In this document: positions 52,070-60,020 of the stretch, in pieces | Layout of the letters: the number at the start of each line of letters is the position of its first letter | Position numbering within the stretch: the stretch's first letter is position 1 | NCBI GenBank assembly: GCA_900102065.1 | Contig: FMVK01000011.1 | Span: 48,837-112,836, forward strand | From: Lachnospiraceae bacterium XPB1003 | Lineage (GTDB): Bacteria; Bacillota; Clostridia; Lachnospirales; Lachnospiraceae | DNA: 64,000 bases | Direction: 5' to 3' | Position numbers and translations under genes: made by a program | Notes under the pieces: generated by a model | Database searches by the model: none | Told to the model about the DNA's origin: nothing | What the model saw: only the letters and a program-made list of their open reading frames with translations

Positions 52070-52429
52070 ATGTGGCCATATACGGATCATGATGAAGAAG
52101 AATACAACAGAGTCCTCCGATTCGTAGAGGAGTATGCGGTTTCGCTGGGGGCCGAGCTTGTGGGATCGAAGCAGGAGACTTTTACAACTTTTGCAGGTGA
52201 TTTGCAGGTGAGAGAGACTCTGGATATGAGTATTTACCGCTTCGGAGAGGAATACTATTGGGTCGAACATCATTTCCTGCCGGATCGTCCCTTCATGGTT
52301 TTTTCCTTCGGGGATTCTGTTGAAACGGTTGGGAGCGATGATGCGGAACCTTTTCCATATGATCTGACCGAAGAGGAGCTGAAAGCGGAAGTCAGGTATT
52401 CATTGGGGCTGGAGGCGTATCCGGAGTAA
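52070..52429 (+). CDS. Hypothetical protein
   Basis: A 119-residue acidic protein with no recognised domain (FAGDLQVRETLDMSIYRFGE and YYWVEHHFLPDRPFMVFSFG). ATG 52070 has AGGAGGAG upstream; the longer start at 52007 overlaps the previous gene. The stop codon directly abuts an Rpn-family remnant. Confidence 0.6.
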   Translation: MWPYTDHDEEEYNRVLRFVEEYAVSLGAELVGSKQETFTTFAGDLQVRETLDMSIYRFGEEYYWVEHHFLPDRPFMVFSFGDSVETVGSDDAEPFPYDLTEEELKAEVRYSLGLEAYPE

Positions 52430-53029
52430 TACTTAGGAACGCAGCAGGGCGTTGAGTTTACGACAGACAGAGATGATCCAGTGAAGTATGGGAATATCAA
52501 GAAGGTATATTCGATCTGGCTGTGCACGGAAGCAGCCCAGATCAGGGCTAATTCCATAGAGAAGTACGAGATCAGTCGGGATTTCCTGGTAGGAAGCAAT
52601 TCTGACAATCCCAGGTATGATATACTGACTGCAATAATTATCAATATTAGCGGCAAACATGACACCGCCGGAACCGGCAGTGAGCTGATCAAAATGCTGA
52701 CGGATCTTTTCGATGAAAGACTCGATGGTGTCGAGAAAGTAAATAAGCTCAAGAGCTCTTACGGGCTTAAGCTTACGAAAGATGTGGAAAGCGAGGTATG
52801 TGATATGTGTTCATATGCGGATGCGATGGAGAATAAAGGAGTTGAGATTGGAGTTGAGAAGGGCATTGGGATTGGAGTTGAAAAGGAAAGAGAGAACGGT
52901 CTCGAGGCCATAGTCCTTGGTTTAAAAGAATTTATCAGCGATTTTGATACTTTATATAATGCTGTAATAAAGTACAAAAGCTACAGTAAAGTGACCAAAG
53001 ATCAGGTAATGAAGTATTTCAAAGACTAA
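52430..53029 (+). pseudogene. Rpn-family (PD-(D/E)XK transposase-like) nuclease, N-terminus missing
   Basis: In frame from 52431 the sequence reads YLGTQQGVEFTTDRDDPVKY, then GNIKKVYSIWLCTEAAQIRA, the central part of Rpn/PDDEXK_2 recombination-promoting nucleases, and continues through the C-terminal helical part to 53029. The N-terminal ~120 residues with the catalytic core are absent; the piece begins immediately after the stop of the previous gene. The C-terminal region has a GVEKGIGIGVEKE stretch, typical of the family's variable repeats. Its 3' end is repeated in tandem downstream. An internal ATG at 52481 could give a 182-residue product. Confidence 0.75.
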
Positions 53030-53041
53030 CGTGTATATATA

Positions 53042-53296
53042 GTGCCATTTCCATATGGTTTAAGTTTCCTTAAACTGACAAAGGAAGTGGACTGCGAGGT
53101 ATGTGATATGGTTTCATATGCGGATGCGATGGAGAATAAAGGGGTTGAGAAGGAAAGAGCGGACGGTCTAGAGTCCATAGTCCGCAGTTTAAAAAAATTT
53201 ATCAGCGATTTTGATACTTTATATAATGCTGTAATAAAGTACAAAAGCTACAGTAAAGTGACCAAAGATCAGGTAATGAAGTATTTCAAAGACTAA
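53042..53296 (+). pseudogene. Rpn C-terminal fragment, tandem copy 1
   Basis: 84 codons repeating the Rpn C-terminus (SYADAMENKGVEKERADGLE, ending in SKVTKDQVMKYFKD). It has no N-terminal domain or ribosome binding site. It is preceded by GTGTATATATAGTGCC, which recurs before each copy. Confidence 0.75.
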
Positions 53297-53308
53297 CGTG
53301 TATATATA

Positions 53309-53563
53309 GTGCCATTTCCATATGGTTTAAGTTTCCTTAAACTGACAAAGGAAGTGGACTGCGAGGTATGTGATATGGGTTCATATGCGGATGCGATGGA
53401 GAATAAAGGGGTTGAGAAGGAAAGAGCGGACGGTCTAGAGTCCATAGTCCGCAGTTTAAAAAAATATATCAGTGACTTTGACGCTTTATATGATGTTGTA
53501 ATAGAGAACAAAAACTACAGTAAAGTGACCAAAGATCAGGTAATGAAGTATTTCGAAGACTAA
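53309..53563 (+). pseudogene. Rpn C-terminal fragment, tandem copy 2
   Basis: Nearly identical to copy 1, 267 bp downstream, diverging mainly after KKYISDFDALYDVVIENKNY. A further short piece of an Rpn end (KATKEQVMKYYEEACGD) follows at 53585-53635. Confidence 0.75.
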
Positions 53564-53637
53564 GGTGTATATATAGTGCCGTAAGGCGACGAAAGAGCAG
53601 GTAATGAAATATTACGAGGAAGCGTGCGGGGACATCC

Positions 53638-53988
53638 ATGACGATAAGTGAAAGAATCTTTGAGAGACTAAAGCAGCTTTCCATGACCCAGAAGGACTTC
53701 GCGAAGAAAGCGGGGATTCAGGAAAGTACCATAAGTGAGTGGAAGAAGAATAAGACTAATCCTTCTTCCGATAAGATCCTTGCCATATGCAAAGCTTTAG
53801 ATGTCACCCCCGAGTGGCTTTTATCCGGAGTAGATCCCGCCGCAAGCCGCAGTAAGAACCAAAGATATTATGCGGTAGATATTGAGACGGACAGCGGGAT
53901 ATTGATATCCAAATTCAATAACCTGGATAAATCACAGAGAGACCGGATCCTGGGGTATGTAGAAGCCATAGCATCAATGACGCAATAA
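53638..53988 (+). CDS. XRE-family transcriptional regulator
   Basis: A 116-residue Cro/CI-type repressor. The HTH spans about 8-62 (LKQLSMTQKDFAKKAGIQES, then TISEWKKNKTNPSSDKIL and ALDVTPEWLLSG). The C-terminal part is a short helix-forming dimerisation region. The final bases (53962-53983) are repeated at 55583-55604 on the other side of ATPase gene 4. The region before it is Rpn debris, so its own promoter is unclear. Confidence 0.85.
   Translation: MTISERIFERLKQLSMTQKDFAKKAGIQESTISEWKKNKTNPSSDKILAICKALDVTPEWLLSGVDPAASRSKNQRYYAVDIETDSGILISKFNNLDKSQRDRILGYVEAIASMTQ
53962..53983 (+). repeat. 22-bp direct repeat, left copy (XRE 3' end)
   Basis: Contains ATAGCATCAATGACGC. The same 22 bp with one mismatch occur at 55583-55604. 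The pair brackets the repeat array and ATPase gene 4. Confidence 0.75.
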
Positions 53989-54019
53989 TTTACTTTGTAT
54001 AATCAATGACATTCCTCAA

Positions 54020-54186
54020 AGATCCCTCAATTGATCCCTCAATTGATCCTCAATTGATCCATGCGTTATTCCTCCCAAAAACGCAACCACAATCCGATTA
54101 TTCCTCCCAAAAACGCAGCTGCAATCCGATTATTCCTCCCAAAAACGCAGCTATAAATTGAATATTCCTCCCCAAAACGCTATAAT
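54020..54186 (+). promoter_or_regulatory. 14- and 32-bp tandem repeats and promoter of ATPase gene 4
   Basis: CTCAATTGATCC occurs three times (54022-54060). Then TTATTCCTCCCAAAAACGC starts units at 54066, 54098 and 54130, with a degenerate fourth at about 54162; the period is 32 bp, three helical turns. TTGAAT (54158-54163), 17 bp, TATAAT (54181-54186) follows, the -35 box sitting at the junction with the last unit. Confidence 0.65.
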
Positions 54187-54234
54187 AACAACGTACAGAA
54201 TCTTTTCGGCAGAATCTTTTCGGAGGTATCGGAT

Positions 54235-55584
54235 ATGATGGAACGACTGGCACTGGAGCAGTTTAAGACATGGAAGGATAAAGAAATCGGCAGGAGAAAG
54301 CCGCTTCTTGTCACCGGAGTTCGTCAATGTGGCAAGACATATCTGATCAAGTATTTCGGTGAGACAGAATTTGAGGAGATGGCTTACTTTAATTTCGATG
54401 GTGATGCCGGGCTTCAGTCTGTGTTTGATTATGATTTTGATACTAAGAGGATAATTGAAGAGCTTGGAAGCCTTATATACGGAAAGCCTATTGAACCCGG
54501 AAAAACATTGGTAGTTTTTGATGAGATACAAGATTGTTCCAGAGCTATCCAAGCGCTCAAATACTTTTGTGAGGAAATGCCGGAGCTACATATAATAGCT
54601 GCGGGTTCGCTCCTTGGGGTGGCTTTAAAGGCAGAAGGAATATCTTTCCCTGTAGGCAAGGTTGACAGGATTGACATGTATCCCATGAGCTTCGAAGAGT
54701 TTGTGAGAGCTGATGGAGGCGGAAAATATCTCGATGCAATTAAGAAGATGCCGCTTGACAGAGAAATCCCGGAACTCTATACGGTTCCGCTTGAGAAGTA
54801 TTTGAAGAATTATTATATAGTCGGGGGGATGCCGGAAGCCGTTAAGACATGGGGCGACACGCACGATTATAAAGCGGTTGAAGCGATCCAGGATAATATC
54901 TTAAGAGATTATGCGGATGATTTTTCAAAGCATACCAAACCGGAGACCGCGATCAAGATAAAACTGATTTGGGATTCGATACCTTCACAGATAGCCAGGG
55001 AAAACAATAAGTTTATTTTCTCGCATGTAAAGCAGGGAGCGAGATCGAAGGATCTTGAGGATGCGCTGGAATGGCTGGTGAATGCAGGTATTGCCGGGAA
55101 ACTATGTATGGTTCCTACGCCGGAGATACCTTTGTCCGGAGAGGCAGACTATTCTTATTTTAAGGTGTATATGTCTGATGTAGGTCTTCTTAGGAGAAAG
55201 TCAAAACTGAACTACAGGACAGTTCTTGAAGGAAACGATGCTTTCATCCGGTTTAAGGGTGCGATAGCTGAGAATTACGTTTATACCCAGCTTAAGTCAA
55301 TGGGGATCGACAGTTACTTCTGGAGAACCAAATCCGATTCGGAGCTTGATTTTATTACTGACTATGAAGGCGTACTTGTACCCGTTGAAACAAAATCTGC
55401 CGATAATACAAAGGCGAAAAGTCTTCATCAGTTCTGCAATAGGTACAGTCCAAAACTGGCGATAAAGACTTCTTTAAAGAATGTTGGTGACAATATGGAC
55501 GGAGAGACTCATGTGTGGTCGATCCCGTTATATACACTGTTCAGATTTAAAGAGTATCTGCACGATGAGATGGGATGGGAATGA
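54235..55584 (+). CDS. ATP-binding protein, AAA_14 + DUF4143 family (copy 4)
   Basis: A 449-residue DUF4143 ATPase of the same subgroup as copy 3: Walker A GVRQCGKTYLI (Lys34), Walker B LVVFDEIQDCSR (Asp96-Glu97), then AAGSLLGVALKAEGISFPVG and IDMYPMSFEEFVRAD. The C-terminal nuclease-like core is DSELDFITDYEGVLVPVETK. CGGAGGTATCGG precedes the ATG pair at 54235/54238. Monocistronic; a 22-bp direct repeat derived from the XRE gene brackets it. Function unknown. Confidence 0.85.
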   Translation: MMERLALEQFKTWKDKEIGRRKPLLVTGVRQCGKTYLIKYFGETEFEEMAYFNFDGDAGLQSVFDYDFDTKRIIEELGSLIYGKPIEPGKTLVVFDEIQDCSRAIQALKYFCEEMPELHIIAAGSLLGVALKAEGISFPVGKVDRIDMYPMSFEEFVRADGGGKYLDAIKKMPLDREIPELYTVPLEKYLKNYYIVGGMPEAVKTWGDTHDYKAVEAIQDNILRDYADDFSKHTKPETAIKIKLIWDSIPSQIARENNKFIFSHVKQGARSKDLEDALEWLVNAGIAGKLCMVPTPEIPLSGEADYSYFKVYMSDVGLLRRKSKLNYRTVLEGNDAFIRFKGAIAENYVYTQLKSMGIDSYFWRTKSDSELDFITDYEGVLVPVETKSADNTKAKSLHQFCNRYSPKLAIKTSLKNVGDNMDGETHVWSIPLYTLFRFKEYLHDEMGWE

Positions 55585-55604
55585 AGCTATAGCATCAATG
55601 ACGC
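55583..55604 (+). repeat. 22-bp direct repeat, right copy
   Basis: Matches 53962-53983 with one mismatch, immediately after the ATPase coding end. The bases that follow (CCATGGGAAGTGGG) could be the original continuation of the XRE gene. Confidence 0.75.
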
Positions 55605-55658
55605 CCATGGGAAGTGGGAGATAATGAAGAAAGCATATGGGAGAAAAAGGTTTCGGTT

Positions 55659-56207
55659 ATGCCTGTGAGATTTGCTGTCATAGATACAGAGACTAACTGG
55701 GAAAATGAAGTTATGTCTGTTGGAATAGTCATAGCTGAGGATGGAAGGTTTGAAGCTATTGATGAAAAGTATATTATTTTTGACGAGGCTGCCAAAGTTG
55801 GCGGTATGTTTTCCTATGCCCTGGTAGTGAAGGGGCAAAAATCGGAAGTATTGAAAAAGAAGAAAGCTATTGGTGCTGTTAAGCAATTCTTGAAAGAATA
55901 TGGCATCAGCTCCATATTTGCCTATAATGCCTCTTTTGATGCCAGATGTCTGCCAGAGCTTAGCGATCACTCATGGCATGACATATTACGGATGGCTGCC
56001 TATAAGCAGCACAATCCTTCTATTCCAAGGAACGCAATCTGCTGCACCACAGGGCGGTTGAAGAGCGGATATAAGGTTGAAGATATTCTTCATATGTTTG
56101 GAGAGCGTAACTATGAGGAATTACACAATGCACTTACCGACGCCACTGACGAGCTCCGTATCATGAGATATCTGCGGCATCCGATAAGTAAATATCCGGA
56201 ATTGTAA
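55659..56207 (+). CDS. DnaQ-like 3'-5' exonuclease
   Basis: A 182-residue DEDDh exonuclease: motif I FAVIDTETNWE, motif II AYNASFDARCL, and motif III HNALTDATDEL with the catalytic His and Asp. It is a stand-alone domain related to the DNA polymerase III epsilon subunit and RNase T; the substrate is undetermined. ATG 55659 follows AAAAGG; the longer frame from 55614 contains the right direct repeat neighbourhood and is less likely. A strong terminator follows. Confidence 0.85.
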   Translation: MPVRFAVIDTETNWENEVMSVGIVIAEDGRFEAIDEKYIIFDEAAKVGGMFSYALVVKGQKSEVLKKKKAIGAVKQFLKEYGISSIFAYNASFDARCLPELSDHSWHDILRMAAYKQHNPSIPRNAICCTTGRLKSGYKVEDILHMFGERNYEELHNALTDATDELRIMRYLRHPISKYPEL

Positions 56208-56257
56208 GAGCACAAGCAAATTTGTTTTTCTTTACTTTTTTTAATAAAAGCCCTCTA

Positions 56258-56308
56258 AAATCTTTACTTTTAGCGCGAAAAATAAAGCAAAAAGTAAAGA
56301 TTTTTTTT
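56258..56308 (+). terminator. Terminator of the exonuclease gene
   Basis: AAATCTTTACTTTT (56258-56271) pairs perfectly over 14 bp with AAAAGTAAAGATTT (56290-56303), followed by T8. Confidence 0.85.
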
Positions 56309-56396
56309 CTCCGGATACAGTATAATTAGATTAACTCGACAAAAAACGAGTCGGAGGGGCCTGATTTTTTTGAATGAAAGGTCTGATGGTGTATAT

Positions 56397-57488
56397 ATGA
56401 AAGTATTACGTACTATGCGCAATTATTTTTTTTATTGCGGTATAGAGAAAGATGAATACAATGCCATAAAGAAGGATGCCTACGTTTCCAATTTCGAAGT
56501 GTGGAAGATCCTTCACTTCCTGATGGCGGCGTTATTTGGCATCCTGTATATTTTTTCTTTTGTCACAGAGATTATGGAATCGAACAGGTTGTTATACCTG
56601 TCGACTTTTGCTTATTCGCTTTTTATCATAGGTCTCTTCTTCATATTGAAGAAGGATTCCATCATAGCCCAGTTCCTGATCTATCTCACCATATCGATAC
56701 TGTTTTTATTCGGGATAGGGCTGTCGATCAGAAATCCGGAAAGTGAGGCGGTATCTTTTATAGTATTTCTGATCATCACACCTATGTTCATGATCGACAA
56801 GCCGTTCTTCATGGCATTTGAATTAAGCGCCGCCTCAGCGGTATTTTTGGCCTGGACATATCATGTTAAGCCCTACGATGTATGGCAGGTCGATCTGGCA
56901 AATGTTATCCCGTTCACTATCATAGGTATCTTCTTAAACGTGATTGCCAATTCGCTCCGCATCAAGGAATTCGTCCTGACCAGGAAGCTGAATATCCAGA
57001 AGGATACGGACGATCTGACCGGGCTGAAGAATAAGGGCGCGATCATCCGGGAGGTCGAAAGGTTCCTTGTGGATGAGCATTCCGGTAAGGGCATCATGTA
57101 CGTAATGGATATAGACCATTTCAAGTCCATAAATGATACCTACGGTCATGATGTGGGAGATGATGTGATATTACAGTTTGGCCGGTGCCTGGATGAGCTG
57201 TTTACGGGAGATGCGATAGTCGGACGTTTCGGAGGAGACGAGTTCATCGTATTTATAAAGAATAAAGATGATAAGGATACTGCCTGCCGATTCGCAGAAG
57301 ATATCGTGAAGAACTGTGCCGAGAAAGTGGTATATGCCGAGGGCGCGGACAGGATCAGTACCAGTATCGGTATCGCCATTTATCAGGGCGAAGAGAAGGA
57401 ATATTCTGAGCTATTCAAGAAGGCCGACAGAGCTTTGTATGAGGCCAAGGCAGATCCGGTCACCAGGTATCATATGGCGGGAGAGTGA
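56397..57488 (+). CDS. Membrane-bound diguanylate cyclase
   Basis: A 363-residue protein with about six hydrophobic segments in residues 30-190 (for example FLMAALFGILYIFSFVTEI and VIPFTIIGIFLNVIANSL) and a C-terminal GGDEF domain: DTDDLTGLKNKGAI, MDIDHFKSINDTYGHDVGDD and an intact FGGDEF. It should make c-di-GMP at the membrane. No Arg is present at the I-site position (FTGD). The start is ambiguous: GGAGGGG (56353-56359) serves TTG 56370 better, but ATG 56397 gives the more usual N-terminus. A TATAAT-like box lies near 56320, followed by a small hairpin ACTCG-CGAGT at 56335-56352. Confidence 0.9.
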   Translation: MKVLRTMRNYFFYCGIEKDEYNAIKKDAYVSNFEVWKILHFLMAALFGILYIFSFVTEIMESNRLLYLSTFAYSLFIIGLFFILKKDSIIAQFLIYLTISILFLFGIGLSIRNPESEAVSFIVFLIITPMFMIDKPFFMAFELSAASAVFLAWTYHVKPYDVWQVDLANVIPFTIIGIFLNVIANSLRIKEFVLTRKLNIQKDTDDLTGLKNKGAIIREVERFLVDEHSGKGIMYVMDIDHFKSINDTYGHDVGDDVILQFGRCLDELFTGDAIVGRFGGDEFIVFIKNKDDKDTACRFAEDIVKNCAEKVVYAEGADRISTSIGIAIYQGEEKEYSELFKKADRALYEAKADPVTRYHMAGE

Positions 57489-57566
57489 GATGCAGGGCGT
57501 ATCGATAGACGGATTGTGTGAGATGCGGATATGCTGATAAAGCTATAGAGCAGACTGAGTTAGGGG

Positions 57567-57601
57567 ACGTATGAGACATAGTGTTTCATGCGTCTTTTTT
57601 A
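57567..57601 (+). terminator. Terminator of the diguanylate cyclase gene
   Basis: GACGTATGA (57567-57575) pairs with TCATGCGTC (57587-57595) with one G-T pair, followed by T6. Confidence 0.75.
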
Positions 57602-57684
57602 TGTGATTCCGCGTGGATCGGTGGCTTGTTTGGGTGGATCGCGGGAAGTCGTCATGTGGATGTTCACAATTTTATTACGATTGA

Positions 57685-58095
57685 TTGAAACATCGTTATT
57701 ATTTCCAAGAAGGAAAGCATTATTCTACAGGCGGATATAATAAATATGGTGGGGATGGTGATCCCAACGAATTGGATAAGATTGAAGCGCAAGCTAACTA
57801 TGCTGCAACTGCATTTTTAATGCCGCGAGCTGCCACTAAAAAATTGGCCAGAAAAATGCTTGATTACAAAAATGAAAGGATCTTATTTGGACATATTTCC
57901 AGAGGCTTTGCGCAAGGACTGGCAGATAAGTTAGAAGTGCCGATTAAAGCTCCAACAGAATATTTATGGGCAACGCCACTGGGTTCATATTTTGTACGTA
58001 AAGGTAAAATGGTTGATAATGAGTTAGTTCCGGATTTTCTGAGTGATAAAGGAACTTTTAAAATATTTTATCCAAAAGGAGGAAAGAGAATATGA
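57685..58095 (+). pseudogene. ImmA/IrrE-type metallopeptidase, C-terminal fragment
   Basis: The 136-codon frame contains DKIEAQANYAATAFLMPRAA, the segment that follows the HExxH zinc motif in ImmA/IrrE peptidases, but HExxH itself is missing because the frame begins inside the domain. Such peptidases cleave phage or mobile-element repressors. There is no ribosome binding site before TTG 57685. The C-terminal ~80 residues are intact and the stop overlaps the next gene's start, so the operon order is preserved although the peptidase is dead. Confidence 0.7.
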
Positions 58096-58442
58096 TATGT
58101 CCGGATTGCAAAGCGGAGATGAAGTATTTTGTTGAAGGAAATAGTTGTGGCTGGAAGTGTTCTGAGTGCAGCGTGGAAATCGTAACAACCTATAATGATC
58201 CGATTATGTTGGATGAAAATGAATATGTTATTACGATTAGACGAGTAGACCATCCGAATGCTTCTCAGATAAAACTTGCTGCAGAAATATGCCAAAGCAA
58301 TTATTTAATCTCAAAAGAAAGGCTTTTGGAGGGATTTTCAACTAGTACAATGAAAGCCAAGGATGCAAGATATGTATTATCCAAACTGAAGGCTGCCAAT
58401 CTCGCTTTTGATGTTAGCCCCGATTTTGAATATGAATATTAG
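58092..58442 (+). CDS. Zinc-ribbon protein
   Basis: A 116-residue protein. CPDCKAEM at residues 3-10 and CGWKCSEC at 19-26 form a four-Cys zinc ribbon. The C-terminal half (NASQIKLAAEICQSNYLISK, then RLLEGFSTSTMKAKDARYVL) resembles in pattern the ribosomal L7/L12-type helical domain found in some phage-linked proteins; this is tentative. ATGA overlap with the peptidase remnant indicates coupling. Confidence 0.7.
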   Translation: MICPDCKAEMKYFVEGNSCGWKCSECSVEIVTTYNDPIMLDENEYVITIRRVDHPNASQIKLAAEICQSNYLISKERLLEGFSTSTMKAKDARYVLSKLKAANLAFDVSPDFEYEY

Positions 58443-58523
58443 GTTATGATGATATGTGTAAAGAAGAAAAATTTTTTTAAATCAATTGTTAGAAATTAGC
58501 GAAAATATAACAGGAGATTAGTA

Positions 58524-58727
58524 ATGGAAAAAAACTATATATACAGATGCTCAAAGGGATGTCCTATTGGAAAAAAATGCTTTTTATTTAAGGTTACGGA
58601 CATTATTACTACGCCAATGAAAATGAAACAAAAATGTATGGCACAAAAGAAAGAAATACTTCTTACTATTGCAGAGGGGTCTGAGGATTTTTTAGTTGAA
58701 AAAAGTATGGAGGTGGAAGATGAGTAA
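58524..58727 (+). CDS. Small Cys-containing protein
   Basis: A 67-residue protein with four Cys in the first 38 residues (CSKGCPIGKKC then CMAQ), enough for one metal site. CAGGAGATT precedes ATG 58524. It overlaps the DUF4417 gene by 8 nt. Not recognised. Confidence 0.6.
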   Translation: MEKNYIYRCSKGCPIGKKCFLFKVTDIITTPMKMKQKCMAQKKEILLTIAEGSEDFLVEKSMEVEDE

Positions 58728-59388
58728 ACGAAGAGCGATTATTGATGATGGATGCTGTCCGTATTTAGTGGAAGGAGCAGAATTTATGATGCCATTGGGT
58801 ATTCCTGTTATAAAAAAAACGCAGGAAATAATAATTCCAAGTGGTATTACACCTTTTTCGCAAAGAAACAAAGTAGCTGGCGCAGGAGAAGCATTGGGAT
58901 TCTATGAAATGGATATGCAATTTGCAGATATTTTGATTCATCCTCAAAACTATACAGAAGAGTTTAAACGATTCGATGCTATAATAAGTCCGGATTGTTC
59001 ATTATATAGGGATGCTCCGATGGCAGTTCAGGTCACGAATTTATATCGTAACAGGGCAATAGGTGTATATTATCAGATGAGAGGACTAAATGTTATACCA
59101 CAGATTCGCTGGGGCAATGAATATACGTATACGACCAAGTATTTCCCTGAGAAAATAGCTTTCTTAGGGGTAGAGAAACACAGCGTTGTTGCAATCGGAA
59201 CATATGGTTGCTGCAAAAGTAGAGAAGATAAATACCACATTGAGGCGGGGCTTTCAGCCATGATGTCATCTCTAGAGCCTGAGGTTGTATTGGTATATGG
59301 TTCAATGCCGGAGAAAATATTTGGCAAATATGATTCCTATTCCAGATTCGTACAATACTCGGATTGGACGACTAGAATGCATGGTTGA
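58720..59388 (+). CDS. DUF4417 family protein
   Basis: A 222-residue protein matching DUF4417: FDAIISPDCSLYRDAPMAVQ, LYRNRAIGVYYQMRGLNVIP, IRWGNEYTY, AIGTYGCCKS, and VVLVYGSMPEKIF. The family is frequent on phages, plasmids and integrative elements; its function is unknown. ATG 58720 follows GGAGGTGG inside the preceding gene. Confidence 0.85.
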   Translation: MSKRRAIIDDGCCPYLVEGAEFMMPLGIPVIKKTQEIIIPSGITPFSQRNKVAGAGEALGFYEMDMQFADILIHPQNYTEEFKRFDAIISPDCSLYRDAPMAVQVTNLYRNRAIGVYYQMRGLNVIPQIRWGNEYTYTTKYFPEKIAFLGVEKHSVVAIGTYGCCKSREDKYHIEAGLSAMMSSLEPEVVLVYGSMPEKIFGKYDSYSRFVQYSDWTTRMHG

Positions 59389-59459
59389 AATACTTCAGAC
59401 AAAGTCTGGGGACAATAATATTGTGGCGTGTTGCATATCTGATGAATCCGTTTCTATAA

Positions 59460-59515
59460 TTGACAGCACTTATACGTATAGATACACTATAAATGTAAAT
59501 ATAGTGTATCTATAC
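59460..59515 (+). promoter_or_regulatory. Promoter with perfect 16-bp palindromic operator
   Basis: TTGACA (59460-59465), 17 bp, TACACT (59483-59488). GTATAGATACACTATA (59476-59491) and TATAGTGTATCTATAC (59500-59515) form a perfect inverted repeat with an 8-bp spacer that covers the -10 and start region. The ribbon-helix-helix gene 15 bp downstream is the obvious candidate repressor. Confidence 0.8.
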
Positions 59516-59530
59516 ATAAGAGGTTAAGAT

Positions 59531-59941
59531 ATGGGAGCAATCTATACGGAAGCGCAAAAAGAAGCTACGCGAAGATATGTTAATTCCACTGATCAGATAA
59601 GAGTGCGTACGGATAAAGGAAATCTGGATTTCATAAAGGCTCACGCGGAAGATATGGGCGAGACCCTGGGTGAATTCGTTAATCGGGCGATCACTGAAGC
59701 AATTTATCGTGACAGAGGCGAAATCTTTATTGAGACTGCTCATAGTGATGAGTACGACATTTCCGGGAACCTGCTTTTGGCGAAGGATGATCATTACGAA
59801 ATCGATTATATAGTCGAGGGCGTCAGGAAGATCAAGAAGCTGGATAAGCAGAAGGACGTTCCCAGCGGTTTTGTTTCCGATTACGCATGGATGTCACTGG
59901 AAAATGAATACGAGAATGATCTGTTAGGGGGAGAAGATTAA
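59531..59941 (+). CDS. Ribbon-helix-helix-like DNA-binding protein
   Basis: A 136-residue protein. Residues about 16-58 fit an Arc/MetJ ribbon-helix-helix: a beta strand TDQIRVRTDKG, helix NLDFIKAHAEDMG and helix ETLGEFVNRAITEAI. The C-terminal ~75 residues are acidic and could bind a toxin, but no toxin gene follows. The perfect palindrome overlapping its promoter implies autorepression. It could be an orphan antitoxin or a stand-alone regulator. Confidence 0.75.
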   Translation: MGAIYTEAQKEATRRYVNSTDQIRVRTDKGNLDFIKAHAEDMGETLGEFVNRAITEAIYRDRGEIFIETAHSDEYDISGNLLLAKDDHYEIDYIVEGVRKIKKLDKQKDVPSGFVSDYAWMSLENEYENDLLGGED

Positions 59942-60020
59942 TCTTATATTTCCCATAAATACTCAACTCGTCATCCGTATAATTAATTGTGTAGAGTCAC
60001 AATATATACGGTGAGGAAAA

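Larger units (their letters stand above)
53032..53580 (+). repeat. 267-bp tandem repeat of an Rpn 3' end
   Basis: Two complete units (about 53032-53298 and 53299-53565), with homologous partial units on both sides: the parent gene end on the left and a diverged end at 53580-53635 on the right. The marker GTGTATATATAGTGCC occurs at about 53031, 53298 and 53565. Confidence 0.85.

Noticed and set aside
54066..54180. Possible CRISPR array (32-bp repeats)
   Set aside because: Units are contiguous with no unique spacers between conserved repeats, no cas genes are present, and the array ends in a promoter.
59285..59527. Plus-strand frame overlapping the DUF4417 end and the palindrome
   Set aside because: It overlaps a conserved gene in another frame and runs through the promoter/operator of the RHH gene.
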